From Xenopus tropicalis (lineage: Eukaryota; Chordata; Amphibia; Anura; Pipidae), in the NCBI RefSeq assembly GCF_000004195.4, contig NC_030681.2, positions 138,325,506-138,389,505 of the forward strand: a stretch of 64,000 bases of DNA, read 5' to 3'. The notes under the pieces are model-generated. The model worked only from the letters and a program-made list of their open reading frames with translations. It ran no database searches and was not told the DNA's origin. This document shows, in pieces, positions 1-10,102 of the stretch. Position 1 is the stretch's first letter. Each line of letters begins with the position of its first letter. A program made the position numbers and the translations under genes.

Positions 1-2503
1 TGTTGGAAAATAAACTCCTACTGGGAAATTTGTTAACCCTTTAGGTGCAATTTTGGCTTCTGATGGATGAAGCTGGAAGCTGCAGCTTAAACTGATGATT
101 TTTAGTGGTATTGATAGGAACTCACCTCCCTGGCAACCAGTTGTACTTTCCCCTAATACTTTCTTGTCTTACTATAAACATTAAGCCACAGATGCAGTCT
201 CTTTCCCCAACACCATCTTGTCTTGCTCTAGTGATCCTTTTTATTGTTTTTTTTAAGTTTATTTAACAGTATTTCAATTTAACATACATACATTGATACA
301 ATGATAAGAAAGGAGGAAGGAAGAAGGGGAAAAAAAAGTAGACAATGAGCCCAACTGTTCCTGTTAGGCCCAGAAGTCAAAAGTTAGTTTAAGGACCTTC
401 TGATCCCAGGGCCTTATGTTCCAGGGACCCCAGATCTCTTCACATTTATTTGCTTGGGCAAAGAATCATTTATTAATTTTTTCCAAAAGCCTAGTGAAGG
501 GGGAGTTATTGACTTCCACTAACATAGTTGTAGGGACTCATAGGGTTAAATGTCTCCTATGGCTTTAAATCCCTACAGGTTCAGTTCCATTAGTTGCTGG
601 GCGGAAAGGCATGGATCTAAGTAAGTTAGCAAACATGTGTGCTATTGGCTGGCAGGTAAGGTGACCACTTCCTGCCTCACTTTGATATAGTGCTGGTGAA
701 GGACTGGCAATTCCTCTTTGCTTCCACATGAGGAACAGGGTAGGTGTTGCTGTGAGCCCAGGGCAAGGGCCCAGTTAATGTGGGGGAACAAGACCCCGTG
801 AATGAGGGATTAGATAGGGCAGGTGTCGCTCCCATGCTAGTACACTCTAGGAGTGTAAGGCAGTTAGGGTTGACCTAAAAAGAGCAGTTCTGAGCTCCTA
901 CATAGGAGTGGCAGATTGAAGGTATCTCCCTCAAGCCATATTGCCTGTAGTGTAGAGATCCCAGTGGATAGGGAATCAGGATAGAGAATTCCCTGAGGTG
1001 ATTCAGGCCACTACAGGAAAACAGGTTGATAATGAGGAGACTTAAGGGCAATGGTGATATCACTGCCCCTTGGCTGCTGCCCTGATATATAACATATATA
1101 ACAAGATGCATGTTACACTGTGTTTCCTACATTTACAAAACATGTCACCATGACAACCGGTTCATTTTTATGCCACTTTTTTTTTTCTTGTATTATTTAT
1201 AGTGGCATTTAAAGGTGAGTTCATAAATAGGAAACGTTACAATTTAATGACTTTCATATTAGTGCAATAAGGAAATTTTTGAGTATAATTAACATATAAC
1301 GTAGTGCTCTTTCTAGCTACACCAAACAGAAAAGGGATGGGGAGTGCTTGGTGGGACCCACCCTGTAGTGCTGACCAGCTACTATTTTTCCAGCGCTTGG
1401 ACTTACCTACACTCTGCAGTTAACCAGCTTCTACAATCAATCTCCAGTTATTATTTGTACAGACAAAAGAGACAAAGGATATATAGTGTGTATATAACCT
1501 GTGTGAATCTCTTTAAATGAGTTTTGCAAAAATTGAGGTGTTAGTACCACTCATTGGTCAAAATATGTACGTGCCGCGTCAAAGCCCCTGATTTTACATC
1601 AGTCCTATGCTGCCTAATGTGTATGTAACATTGAAGTGCATATAAAAACATGAAACCCATAGCAACAAGGTGCATTATATGTGCCTGAGAGGTAGAACTA
1701 CGCTCACTTACCCTTTATACTAAGAAGCCAGAGGAGCATCACAGTCACTAAGCACCCAGCAACCAAGGGCATTATGTGCAACTGAGCGGTGCTTTATCTA
1801 CCTACCCATCTCACCTCTCCCAGGAGGGGGCTATAATAGGATCTGCTCTCTGCTATCTATACCTTGTTCCCTTGGTCTCCTTCTCTCAGGGCCCTCCATC
1901 ACTTTGAACACAGATCTTCTTACTGGCACTATAGGCTCCAGGCTCCCCAGCAGCATCTACCCAGGGTGAGAATTAGGGTACAAAGGGTTAGAACAACATG
2001 CTCTCTCCTCTTAAATTAACTATGGGCAGGAACAACTCACTCTCCCCTTAGCTCTATGGGAACCCATCCCTCCCCAGGGCATAGGCTACAGATAGTCCGT
2101 GACTTTCTGAACTAGCAGGGGATTTATCTTTTTCATTACCCTACACTTATATTCTTAAATTCAGTTTTAATAAGTTCCCCTCTGATGCGTTAATCTTTCT
2201 TCATACATATATAATTATATGGCCATGGTGAAGGTCACATGGATGTGATGGAATCACTGGACTCAGAAAGGACTTAGATTTAGAAGTAAACTTCAAGAGT
2301 GCAGTGTCTATATCTATACAGTATATATATTTATACAGCATCCTCAGTGCAAGCAATATGGTCTAATTAAATTAGTAAACTTGGTGGCTCATGAAGGGTT
2401 AAGTTAACCTTACAGGAGACTGAAACCTGTTTGCTGCAACTAAATCACTTTCCTCTTCCCAAGAATAAAGCTTCTGTATGCAGAATACTTACCCCCATAT
2501 GTC
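1..2503. other. Non-coding stretch, no gene seen
   Basis: There is no open frame with protein-like composition and no convincing pair of splice signals. The sequence is AT-rich and of mixed complexity. Stretches around 480-1080 and 1860-2100 read like old degraded repeats, but I cannot assign them to a family. Confidence 0.5.
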
Positions 2504-2637
2504 ATAAAAGGCACCAAGTTTGCCCATGAGCAGTAACCCATAGCAACCAATAAGATGTTTGCTTTTAAACAGGTTAATTCCGCCTGCTGATTGATTGCTG
2601 AGAGTTACCGCTCCTGGGCAAACTTAGTGCCTTTTAT
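2504..2637. mobile_element. Hairpin MITE, 134 bp
   Basis: The left end (ATAAAAGGCACCAAGTTTGC) is matched in inverted orientation by the right end (2611-2637), and the inverted similarity continues inward through TAGCAACCAAT on the left and the reverse of ATTGATTGCT on the right. It has no coding capacity. Short elements with these ends are common in Xenopus. The target duplication is not clear. A run of 16 C residues follows at 2652-2667. Confidence 0.7.
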
Positions 2638-3570
2638 TACCTTAACCACTGCCCCCCCCCCCCCCCCGCTTGGGCTTATTCAGATAATGACTGGGCTAGG
2701 GTGAAAAATGGGGCAACGCACAAGGCTGTGAATACGGCCTGCAGCTAACTGAGTTGTACTGTCCCTCTTCTGTTTTTAATGACATTTTCATAATAATTTT
2801 GTGTCTATAAATAAATTTATAGCAAAACCAGTATAAACATCTCCTATGGTAAGAGAACTTGCCGGGCAATACTGGTAATTGTATTTTTAGCAACAGCCAG
2901 AGGGCCTGAGCGTGCATGGCCAGGGCGCATCCCTTTTCTCTATTAGCAGTTATTATAGTGTGTTATCATAAATTACCATTAGTGGTTAATGGATATTAAA
3001 GTACCTTATGGAATTATCTCTGTAATTGAGTTATGTTGCTTTGGAAACTGGGACCTAAAGAAGACAATTGGACATCCTACCAACACAAAGAGACCCCTTT
3101 GTAACAGGATATGAACGTAATTAGAGCAAATTATATGATCCCCTGCAGCCTCTCTATTTATAATTATTTAACCATTCATCCCTATGCCTGCTAATGGAAC
3201 CCTTCTGCTACATACATAAATATAAGGATCATACATAATACATGATAAGTCTAGATGAGCAAAAAAAAAAAGGAAAGATTATGACAGTAATGGTGTAATA
3301 ATCTGAAATTAAATGCAATGTAATGATATAATAAATTGCACACAAGCACCTAATGATGGTAAATTTGCCTTGTCTGTTTGGAATAAAAAGAAATGAAAGA
3401 AATGTGCCTTTGATGTGCTATAAATTAATATTTCTAAAGGTAGAAATTTAGATCACTGTGGTCTTGGCAGTCAAAATGCCCATCCCCACCAACAGGCACT
3501 TTCCATTTACTTGAATATCATCTGCCCTGCCAATGCCACGGCACTACCAACCCAGCATAGCTCTGCTTCA

Positions 3571-4461
3571 GCCATACCTACAGCCATACCTACAGCTATA
3601 CCTACAGCCATACCTTCAGCCATACCTACAGCCATACCTACAGCTATACCTACAGCCATACCTACAGCCATACCTACAGCTATACCTACAGCTATACCTA
3701 CAGCTATACCTACAGCCATACCTACAGCTATACCTACAGCTATACCTACAGCTATACCTACAGCCATACCTACAGCCATACCTACAGCCATACCTACGGC
3801 TATACCTACAGCTATACCTACGGCCATACCTACGGCCATACCTACGGCCATACCTACGGCCATACCTACAGCCATACCTACGGCTATACCTACAGCTATA
3901 CCTACAGCCATACCTACGGCCATACCTACAGCCATACCTACGGCTATACCTACAGCTATACCTACAGCCATACCTACAGCCATACCTACAGCCATACCTA
4001 CAGCCATACCTACAGCTATACCTACAGCCATACCTACAGCCATACCTCCAGCCATACCTACGGCTATACCTACAGTCATACCTACGGCTATACCTACGGC
4101 TATACCTACAGCCATACCTACAGCCATACCTACAGCCATACCTACAGCTATACCTACAGCCATACCTACAGCCATACCTACAGCCATACCTACGGCTATA
4201 CCTACAGCCATACCTACAGCCATACCTACAGCCATACCTACGGCTATACCTACAGCCATACCTACAGCCATACCTACAGCCATACCTACGGCCATACCTA
4301 CGGCCATACCTACGGCTATACCTACAGCTATACCTACAGCCATACCTACAGCTATACCTACATTCATACCTACAGCCATACCTACAGCCATACCTACAGC
4401 CATACCTATGGCTATACCTACAGCTATACCTACAGCCATAACTACAGCCATACCTATGGCT
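3571..4461 (+). repeat. 12-bp tandem array, about 74 units
   Basis: The unit is ATACCTACAGCC, with frequent variants at two positions (CAGC or CGGC; GCC or GCT). Because the period is a multiple of three, long open frames appear on both strands: a + frame of 365 codons (3511-4608) reading Ala-Ile-Pro-Thr repeats, a second + frame, and a - frame. Neighbouring blocks share ordered sets of four or five variant units, which suggests local duplication of groups of units. Almost all variants are silent in the Ala-Ile-Pro-Thr frame, but there is no splice or promoter evidence that it is translated. Confidence 0.95.
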
Positions 4462-4732
4462 TTTCTCAACTTTTTTCCCCGCAAAATCTGGTATTTTCTA
4501 GATGTAAGCAAAATGCAAAGGATTCTCAGGAGACTTTCTTTAACAATGAGTAATTTGAAACCATATTGGCTAATCAGTGTTCATGTAACCACACCATATA
4601 GTGACTAAAAGCTTGGAACAGTAAAAGGGGGGAGAATTGGGGAGGATGGGCATTTGCCATAAACCATACAGGTAGCCATCATGTTTGGTCAGAAATTCTC
4701 CAATGACCTTCCAAACCCTGTTTCCCCTAGAG

Positions 4733-5018
4733 CAGTGATCCCCAACCAGAGGCTCAGGAGTAACATGTTGCCCCCCAACCCCTTGGATGTTGCTCCCAGT
4801 GGCCTCAAAGCAGGTGCTTACTTTTTAATTCCTGGCTTGGGGGAAAGCTTTGGTTGCATAAAAACCAGATATAATGCCAAACAGAGGCTTCTGTAGGCTG
4901 CCAGTCCCCATAGGGGCTTCCAATAACAGCATTTATATGGCACCCATAGGAACATTTTTCATGCTTGTGTGGCTCTCTAACTCTTTTTACATTTGAATGT
5001 GGCTCACAGGGACCCCTG
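4733..5018. mobile_element. hAT-like MITE, 286 bp, with 8-bp target duplication
   Basis: The element starts CAGTGATCCCCAACC and ends GGGACCCCTG, which is an imperfect inverted terminal repeat. It is flanked by CCCTAGAG (4725-4732) and CCCTACAG (5019-5026), an 8-bp duplication with one mismatch, as expected for hAT transposition. The right terminus has lost a few bases relative to the left. The body (4760-5010) resembles a repeat frequent in Xenopus genomes. It is non-coding; the short open frame at 4681-4896 spans its boundary and is not a gene. Confidence 0.75.
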
Positions 5019-5306
5019 CCCTACAGCAACCAGTCTTTTATATATCTTCCCTATTCAGAATATTCCCAAACCCTTTGCCATAAAATGATGTTGGGTGCTA
5101 CCACCCTTTACTCTAGCTCTACCTTTTCTTTTTAGCTGAACATATTTTCATAGACTCACAGTGAGACTCCCCTAAGATGCTAGGCTGGAAACCTTTACCT
5201 GCTGTAGTGACTTGCAAACATTCACAATTAACATGTCTGTATGTATCTGGAGTGTGGAAGGAAACCAGTTATGTGGTCATGCCCTGGTTGGAGTCAAGCT
5301 CAGCAC

Positions 5307-5461
5307 CAGTGGTGTAACTAGATATTATTGGGCCCCAATTTAGAGTCCCAAAACATTAATACAATGACATATTCTACCAAGACATTAAAATTGCTCATGA
5401 ATTAGGGCCCTACTGGCCCCTCTGCAACTGCAGGGTCTGCCTCTCTGTAGTTTTGCCCCTG
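5307..5461. mobile_element. hAT-like MITE, 155 bp, with 8-bp target duplication
   Basis: The left end CAGTGGTGTAACTAG is matched in inverted form by the right end CTGTAGTTTTGCCCCTG. The flanks are CTCAGCAC (5299-5306) and CTCAGGAC (5462-5469), an 8-bp duplication with one mismatch. The element is non-autonomous and carries no open frame. It lies 289 bp from the preceding hAT-like element but has different ends, so it is a separate family. Confidence 0.7.
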
Positions 5462-6189
5462 CTCAGGACCCAGACCCTGCACAGCTATAGCGCTAACTAC
5501 AAAGCCAAAGGTCCGACAACATATTCTTGAAAGTAAAAAAAGCTGCAATGTGTTTCAACCAGCCTAATGGGCCCGCTCTAAAATTCCATAAGCATGTCGT
5601 TAATGTTTTTGTTAAATCTTGGGTTCTGAAATGAGACAGACACATGTAAAATATTTAAGCGATGCAGCATCTGGCAAACACCAGTATCAATATGGTCTCA
5701 TATCTGCTAGTAATAAAATAATCCAGGCAGCGCAGACACTGTACATTTTATAAAGGATTATTCTTTATTTATTGCTCATTATGGAACACTGGGATATGGT
5801 GTCTTCCAGCAACTTTTATTTTCTGAACATCACAAACAGTTCATTTGAGGGCAGCACTCGGCTAAATAAATATTGTACTGTACATCAGGGATTTGCCGAC
5901 ATAGCTCGACTGTTAATGTGCAGAACTTTGCGCTGCCTGTATCCAAACACTGTGTGGGGGGGGGGGATAGGACTCTCAGCTGATTTGAACACCTCCTGGT
6001 AAAATTGTTTTATAATAATAGTTATACATTTATATATGGTTTCTTGGTTCTTAACATGCTTGTTTAGGTTACTTGCTTATGTTATGGCTAATGAGGTAAA
6101 AAAATAGATGGGGCTGCTTCCATGTGAATATTGCATCCCCATAGCAACCAGTTGTGTCATTTATGCCTTTTTGAATTTTGCAGGGTTAT

Positions 6190-7208
6190 TTAAAGGAAAA
6201 CTATACCCCCGAACAATGTAGGTCTACCCTGCTTCATCTAAAAATGTAGGGCCGCCTCCCTTGGGATCAAACAAACAAACTGAGGGCACACATACATACT
6301 AGGCCCCATCAGCCAATGAATGGACAGAGTTCTGCCTTTTGCCTCATTATTTCCTGTCAGCTGATCTCTGAGGGGGCAAACAGCCCATCACTAAATGGCG
6401 GCTCAAGGGAAAGGATGTAAAAGGGCAATATTTACTGATACAGGTATGGGATCCCTTATCCGGAAACCCGTTATCCAGAAAGCTCCAAATTACGGAAAGC
6501 CCATCTCCCATAGACTGCATTTTAATCAAATAATTCAGAATTTTAAAACCAATTTCCTTTTTCTCTGTAGTAATAAAACAGTACCTGTACTTGATCCCAA
6601 CTAAGATATAATTACCCCTTATTGGGGGCAGAACAGCCCTATTGGGTTTATTTAATGGTTAAATGATTCCCTTTTCTCTGTAATAATAAAACAGTACCTG
6701 TACTTGATCCCAACTAAGATATAATTACCCCTTATTGGGGGCAGAACAGCCCTATTGGGTTTATTTAATGGTTAAATGATTCCCTTTTCTCTGTAATAAT
6801 AAAACAGTACCTGTACTTGATCCCAACTAAGATATAATTACCCCTTATTGGGGGCAGAACAGCCCTATTGGGTTTATTTAATAGTTAAATGATTCCCTTT
6901 TCTCTGTAATAATAAAACAGTACCTGTACTTGATCCCAACTAATATATAATTAATCCTTATTGGATGCAAAACAATCCTATTGGGTTTAACTAAGGTTTT
7001 ATTAATTTTTTAGTAGACTTAAGGTATGGAGATCCAAATTACAGAAAGACCCCTTATCCGGAATACCCTTGGTCCCAAGCATTCTGGATAACAGGTCCTA
7101 TACCTGTATATGTGTTCCAGTTTAGTGACTTTCTTTAATAGGCCACTTAAGATAATATAAACTATCTGTTGGTTAAGTATTCATTCTGGGGGTATAGTTT
7201 TCCTTTAT
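6190..7208. mobile_element. T2-like MITE (TTAA target), interrupted
   Basis: The left end reads TTAAAGGAAAACTATACCCC and the right end is its inverse (GGGGTATAGTTTTCCTTTA). TTAA is intact on the left and mutated to TTAT on the right. TTAAAGGRR ends with a TTAA duplication are the hallmark of the T2 family in Xenopus. The original element is only about 350 bp; the rest is a second MITE inserted at 6441-7106. Confidence 0.75.
6441..7106 (-). mobile_element. CAGGTA-end MITE with about 4 internal 113-bp units, nested
   Basis: The ends CAGGTATGGGATCCCTTATC and GGTCCTATACCTG are inverted repeats, flanked by TA on both sides (6439-6440 and 7107-7108). Between the unique ends the element holds about four tandem copies of a 113-bp unit; equivalent points fall at 6666, 6779 and 6892. 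It lies inside the T2-like MITE. Strand is assigned relative to the copy at 19,054, which is in the opposite orientation. It is non-coding. Confidence 0.85.
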
Positions 7209-7312
7209 TGTCACCTAGGATGTATGGGAATTTGCAGATTTAGGCTAAGCTTTAGAGTGCTTTAAAGAAGACACCTGAAATGTTAAATGTATAGCATAAA
7301 TATTCATATATA

Positions 7313-7350
<38 letters not shown>
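7313..7350. repeat. (TA)n microsatellite
   Basis: A pure AT dinucleotide run of about 38 bp. Confidence 0.95.
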
Positions 7351-7352
<2 letters not shown>

Positions 7353-7407
7353 TATATTTCAGATTCCACCTTAGTCCACACTGAAAGTATTATAACAACA
7401 GGGGTTT

Positions 7408-7728
7408 AGGTATAGGATCTATTTCCAGAATGCTTGGGTTCTCTGGGTAAGGGATCTTTCTATACGTGAGATCACTGTACCTACCTGCTAAAGCTCAGTT
7501 AAGCACCAAATAAACCCAACAGTATTGTGTTGCCACCAATATGGATTCATATAGCTCAGTTACCACCAAGTACAAGGTACTGTTTTATTATTACAGAAAG
7601 GCGGGATATTATTTTTATACATTTCAATTTTTTGCTTAAAATGAACTCTATGGGGAGTCTATGGGAGATGGCCTTCTCCTAATTCAGTTTTCTGGATAAC
7701 AGTTTACAGATAAGGAATCCCATACCTG
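7408..7728 (+). mobile_element. CAGGTA-end MITE, one internal unit, degraded
   Basis: The left end TAGGTATAGGATC and the right end AATCCCATACCTG match the family seen at 33,155 and 53,804. Only one copy of the internal unit is present (GGTACTGTTTTATTATTACA near 7576). Many substitutions indicate an old copy. Confidence 0.7.
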
Positions 7729-8123
7729 CATTGTGCTTTTAGGCCATTTTGCTGTTGGTTATGGGCATCTACAACACACAATATACTAATCTGCAATGTA
7801 AAATGATACCTTAAGTACCTAAAAAACTCCCATCTGAGACATAATGTATAATTGCCTACATGATTCACGCTCCAATTCAGTTTAGATAAGGCCACAATTG
7901 GTTTTGCCTCTTGATACTGAAACAGATAAGCCAAAAGATATGAACAGATTGAGTGAGATTGCTTATAGCTCTACATAGAATTCCAGGCAGCGCGATAAAA
8001 CAGCCCAAGTCTAAGCGCGGCCATTAACTTGAATGAATCAGCTTCAGCCCTCTTCATTTTTATCTTCTGTGGATGTTTATCTCCTTTTCTATTTCCATAC
8101 CCTCTTCACTCCACTTTTTTCAG

Positions 8124-8339
8124 GCCCTACAGTGCACTCCAGTTTGCCAATTAAATGAACAGGAATGTTTGCTTGCGCAATGTGAAATCGTTTTAAGAGA
8201 AGATTTGAAGAATCTGAAGATTCCCGGAGGCCAATTTATTGGTAAAGCTGGGGAAATATTTACTCTCTGTGACCGAGACATGGACGTAGCCAGTTGGAAA
8301 TGTTTTGATCCTGCTGTGAGGCTTAAACAGCTCTTACAA
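8124..8339 (+). CDS. Candidate internal coding exon, product not recognised
   Basis: A strong acceptor (long pyrimidine tract ending TTTTTTCAG at 8115-8123) opens onto 72 codons that read like a soluble protein, with segments such as REDLKNLKIPGGQFIGKAG and CDRDMDVASWKCF. The composition is mixed, rich in Cys, Leu, Lys and Asp, and unlike the repeat-derived frames nearby. The donor is odd. CAA at 8337-8339 is followed by ATAAGT, which would be a standard donor with A in place of G at +1, or a rare AT-AC type site. Alternatively a weak GT donor four bases further on (GTATTT at 8344) could be used; with that choice the exon would end in phase 1 and join in frame to the candidate exon at 25,189. 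I do not recognise the family. It could also be a gene fragment that has lost function. Confidence 0.4.
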
Positions 8340-8428
8340 ATAAGTATTTTCTTACTTTTTTCTGTACATTTCAGTTGGACATGGTTGCTTTGGTATTAAC
8401 AGTGACCCTCTATGCCTTAATCTTTATA

Positions 8429-9228
8429 CAGGTATAGGATCTATTATCCACAATGCTTGGGACATTTCTTAATTTGGATCTCCATACCTTGTCTGCTAAA
8501 AATTATTTAAACATGAAATAAACCCAATAGGGCTGTTCTGCCCCCAATAAGGGGTAATTATATCTTAGTTGGGATCAAGTACAGGTACTGTTTTATTATT
8601 ACAGAGAAAAGGGAATCATTTAACCATTAAATAAACCCAATAGGGCTGTTCTGCCCCCAATAAGGGGTAATTATATCTTAGTTGGGATCAAGTACAGGTA
8701 CTGTTTTATTATTACAGAGAAAAGGGAATCATTTAACCATGAAATAAATCCAATAGGATTGTTCTGCCCCCAATAAGGGGTAATTATATCTTAGTTGGGA
8801 TCAAGTACAGGTACTGTTTTATTATTACAGAGAAAAGGGAATCATTTAACCATGAAATAAATCCAATAGGATTGTTCTGCCCCCAATAAGGGGTAATTAT
8901 ATCTTAGTTGGGATCAAGTACAAGGTACTGTTTTATTATTACAGAGAAAAGGGAATCATTTAACCATTAAATAAACCCAATAGGACTGTTCTGCCCCCAA
9001 TAAGGGGTAATTATATCTTAGTTGGGATCAAGTACAGGTACTGTTTTATTATTACAGAGAAAAGGGAATCATTTAACCATTAAATAAACCCAATAGGACT
9101 GTTCTGCCCCCAATAAGGGGTAATTATATCTTAGTTGGGATCAAGTACAGGTACTGTTTTATTATTACAGAGAAAAAGGAAATAATTTTCAAAAGTTTAA
9201 ATGATTTGATTATAAAGGAGTCTATGGG
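8429..9228 (+). mobile_element. CAGGTA-end MITE with about 6 internal 113-bp units, right end lost
   Basis: The left end CAGGTATAGGATC follows TA (8427-8428). About six tandem units of 113 bp run from roughly 8515 to 9175. The right arm starts normally (GGAGTCTATGGGA at 9219-9231) but switches at about 9229 into a different inverted-repeat element, so the right terminus of this copy is missing. Confidence 0.85.
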
Positions 9229-9494
9229 ATTCGCCTGCGACATATCTTCATTGCTGCAGGCGACTAATCTCCCCGCAATGCCATCCCACCGGCTAGAATG
9301 TAAACCACCGGTGGGATGGCATACATGTTGCTGTGATTTCCAGAAATTGCCTTCCGAAAATCGTAGCAACGTGCATGACATCCCACCGGCAATTTACATT
9401 CTTGGTGGTGGGATGGCATTGCAGGGAGATTAGTCGCCGGTGGCAATGAAGATTTGTCGTGGGGTGACTAATCTCCCCGTCTGTCACTGCCCTT
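9229..9494. mobile_element. GGGGAGATTAG-type hairpin MITE
   Basis: GGCGACTAATCTCCCC, GGTGGGATGGCAT and their inverted partners recur through the stretch, forming several nested inverted repeats. The right end (GACTAATCTCCCCGTCTGTC) matches the element at 61,207. It abuts the truncated CAGGTA-end MITE, so one of the two inserted into or deleted part of the other. The short open frames here on both strands come from the inverted repeats. Confidence 0.65.
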
Positions 9495-9630
9495 ATGTAT
9501 GCAAGAAACTCACTCAACAGTCTTTGAACAATGGGCAAGGTGTGGTTTTTATCAACTGGACAGGAGTGAAGGGAGAACAGCATCTGAAGAGACGGGGGCT
9601 CCTGTTACGAGACAGCTTGTGAGGACTGCA

Positions 9631-9829
9631 GAGCAGGGGTTCTGGAGACAGAGCAGGGGTTCTGGAGACAGAGCGGGGGTTCTGGAGACAGAGCAGGGGT
9701 TCTGGAGACAGAGCGGGGGTTCTGGAGACAGAGCAGGGGTTCTGGAGACAGAGCAGGGCTTCTGGAGACAGAGCAGGGGTTCTGGAGACAGAGCAGGGCT
9801 TCTGGAGACAGAGCAGGGCTTCTGGAGAC
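9631..9829 (+). repeat. 20-bp tandem array, 10 units
   Basis: The unit is GAGCAGGGGTTCTGGAGACA, with variants at two positions (GCAGG or GCGGG; GGGT or GGCT). The period is not divisible by three, so the open frames through the array (for example 9499-9900 +) change residue pattern from unit to unit, and are not convincing as protein. Flanking sequence (9495-9630 and 9830-10030) is not recognised. Confidence 0.95.
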
Positions 9830-10077
9830 CACAGAGAGAAGCCATGATTGACTTGCTGGAGAAAAGGAACCAGACCACCATGTTCTGTGTTTGTTGGTAG
9901 CTATAATGTGATGTAGACTATATATAATTTGTAAATGTAAATAGTGTAAGTATTGTTTTAGTTTTAAACAATAATTTATGTGTAACAATTCCTTGATTTA
10001 TTATTCAATATATTCCTTATACATTTATGGTGTGAATTATTTGTCTGCTTCTCAAAAGAACTCGTAAGAGGGGTGAA

Positions 10078-10102
10078 TAATATTATTATTATTATTATTA
10101 TA
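10078..10102. repeat. (ATT)n microsatellite
   Basis: About eight ATT units. Confidence 0.9.

Noticed and set aside
3507..4608. Long open frames on both strands (334, 365 and 302 codons)
   Set aside because: They come from a 12-bp repeat with no stop word in any of several frames. There is no splice, promoter or domain evidence, and opposite strands are equally open.
9499..9900. Open frames of 109-133 codons on both strands
   Set aside because: They are produced by the 20-bp array; the residue pattern changes with each unit as the period is not a multiple of three.
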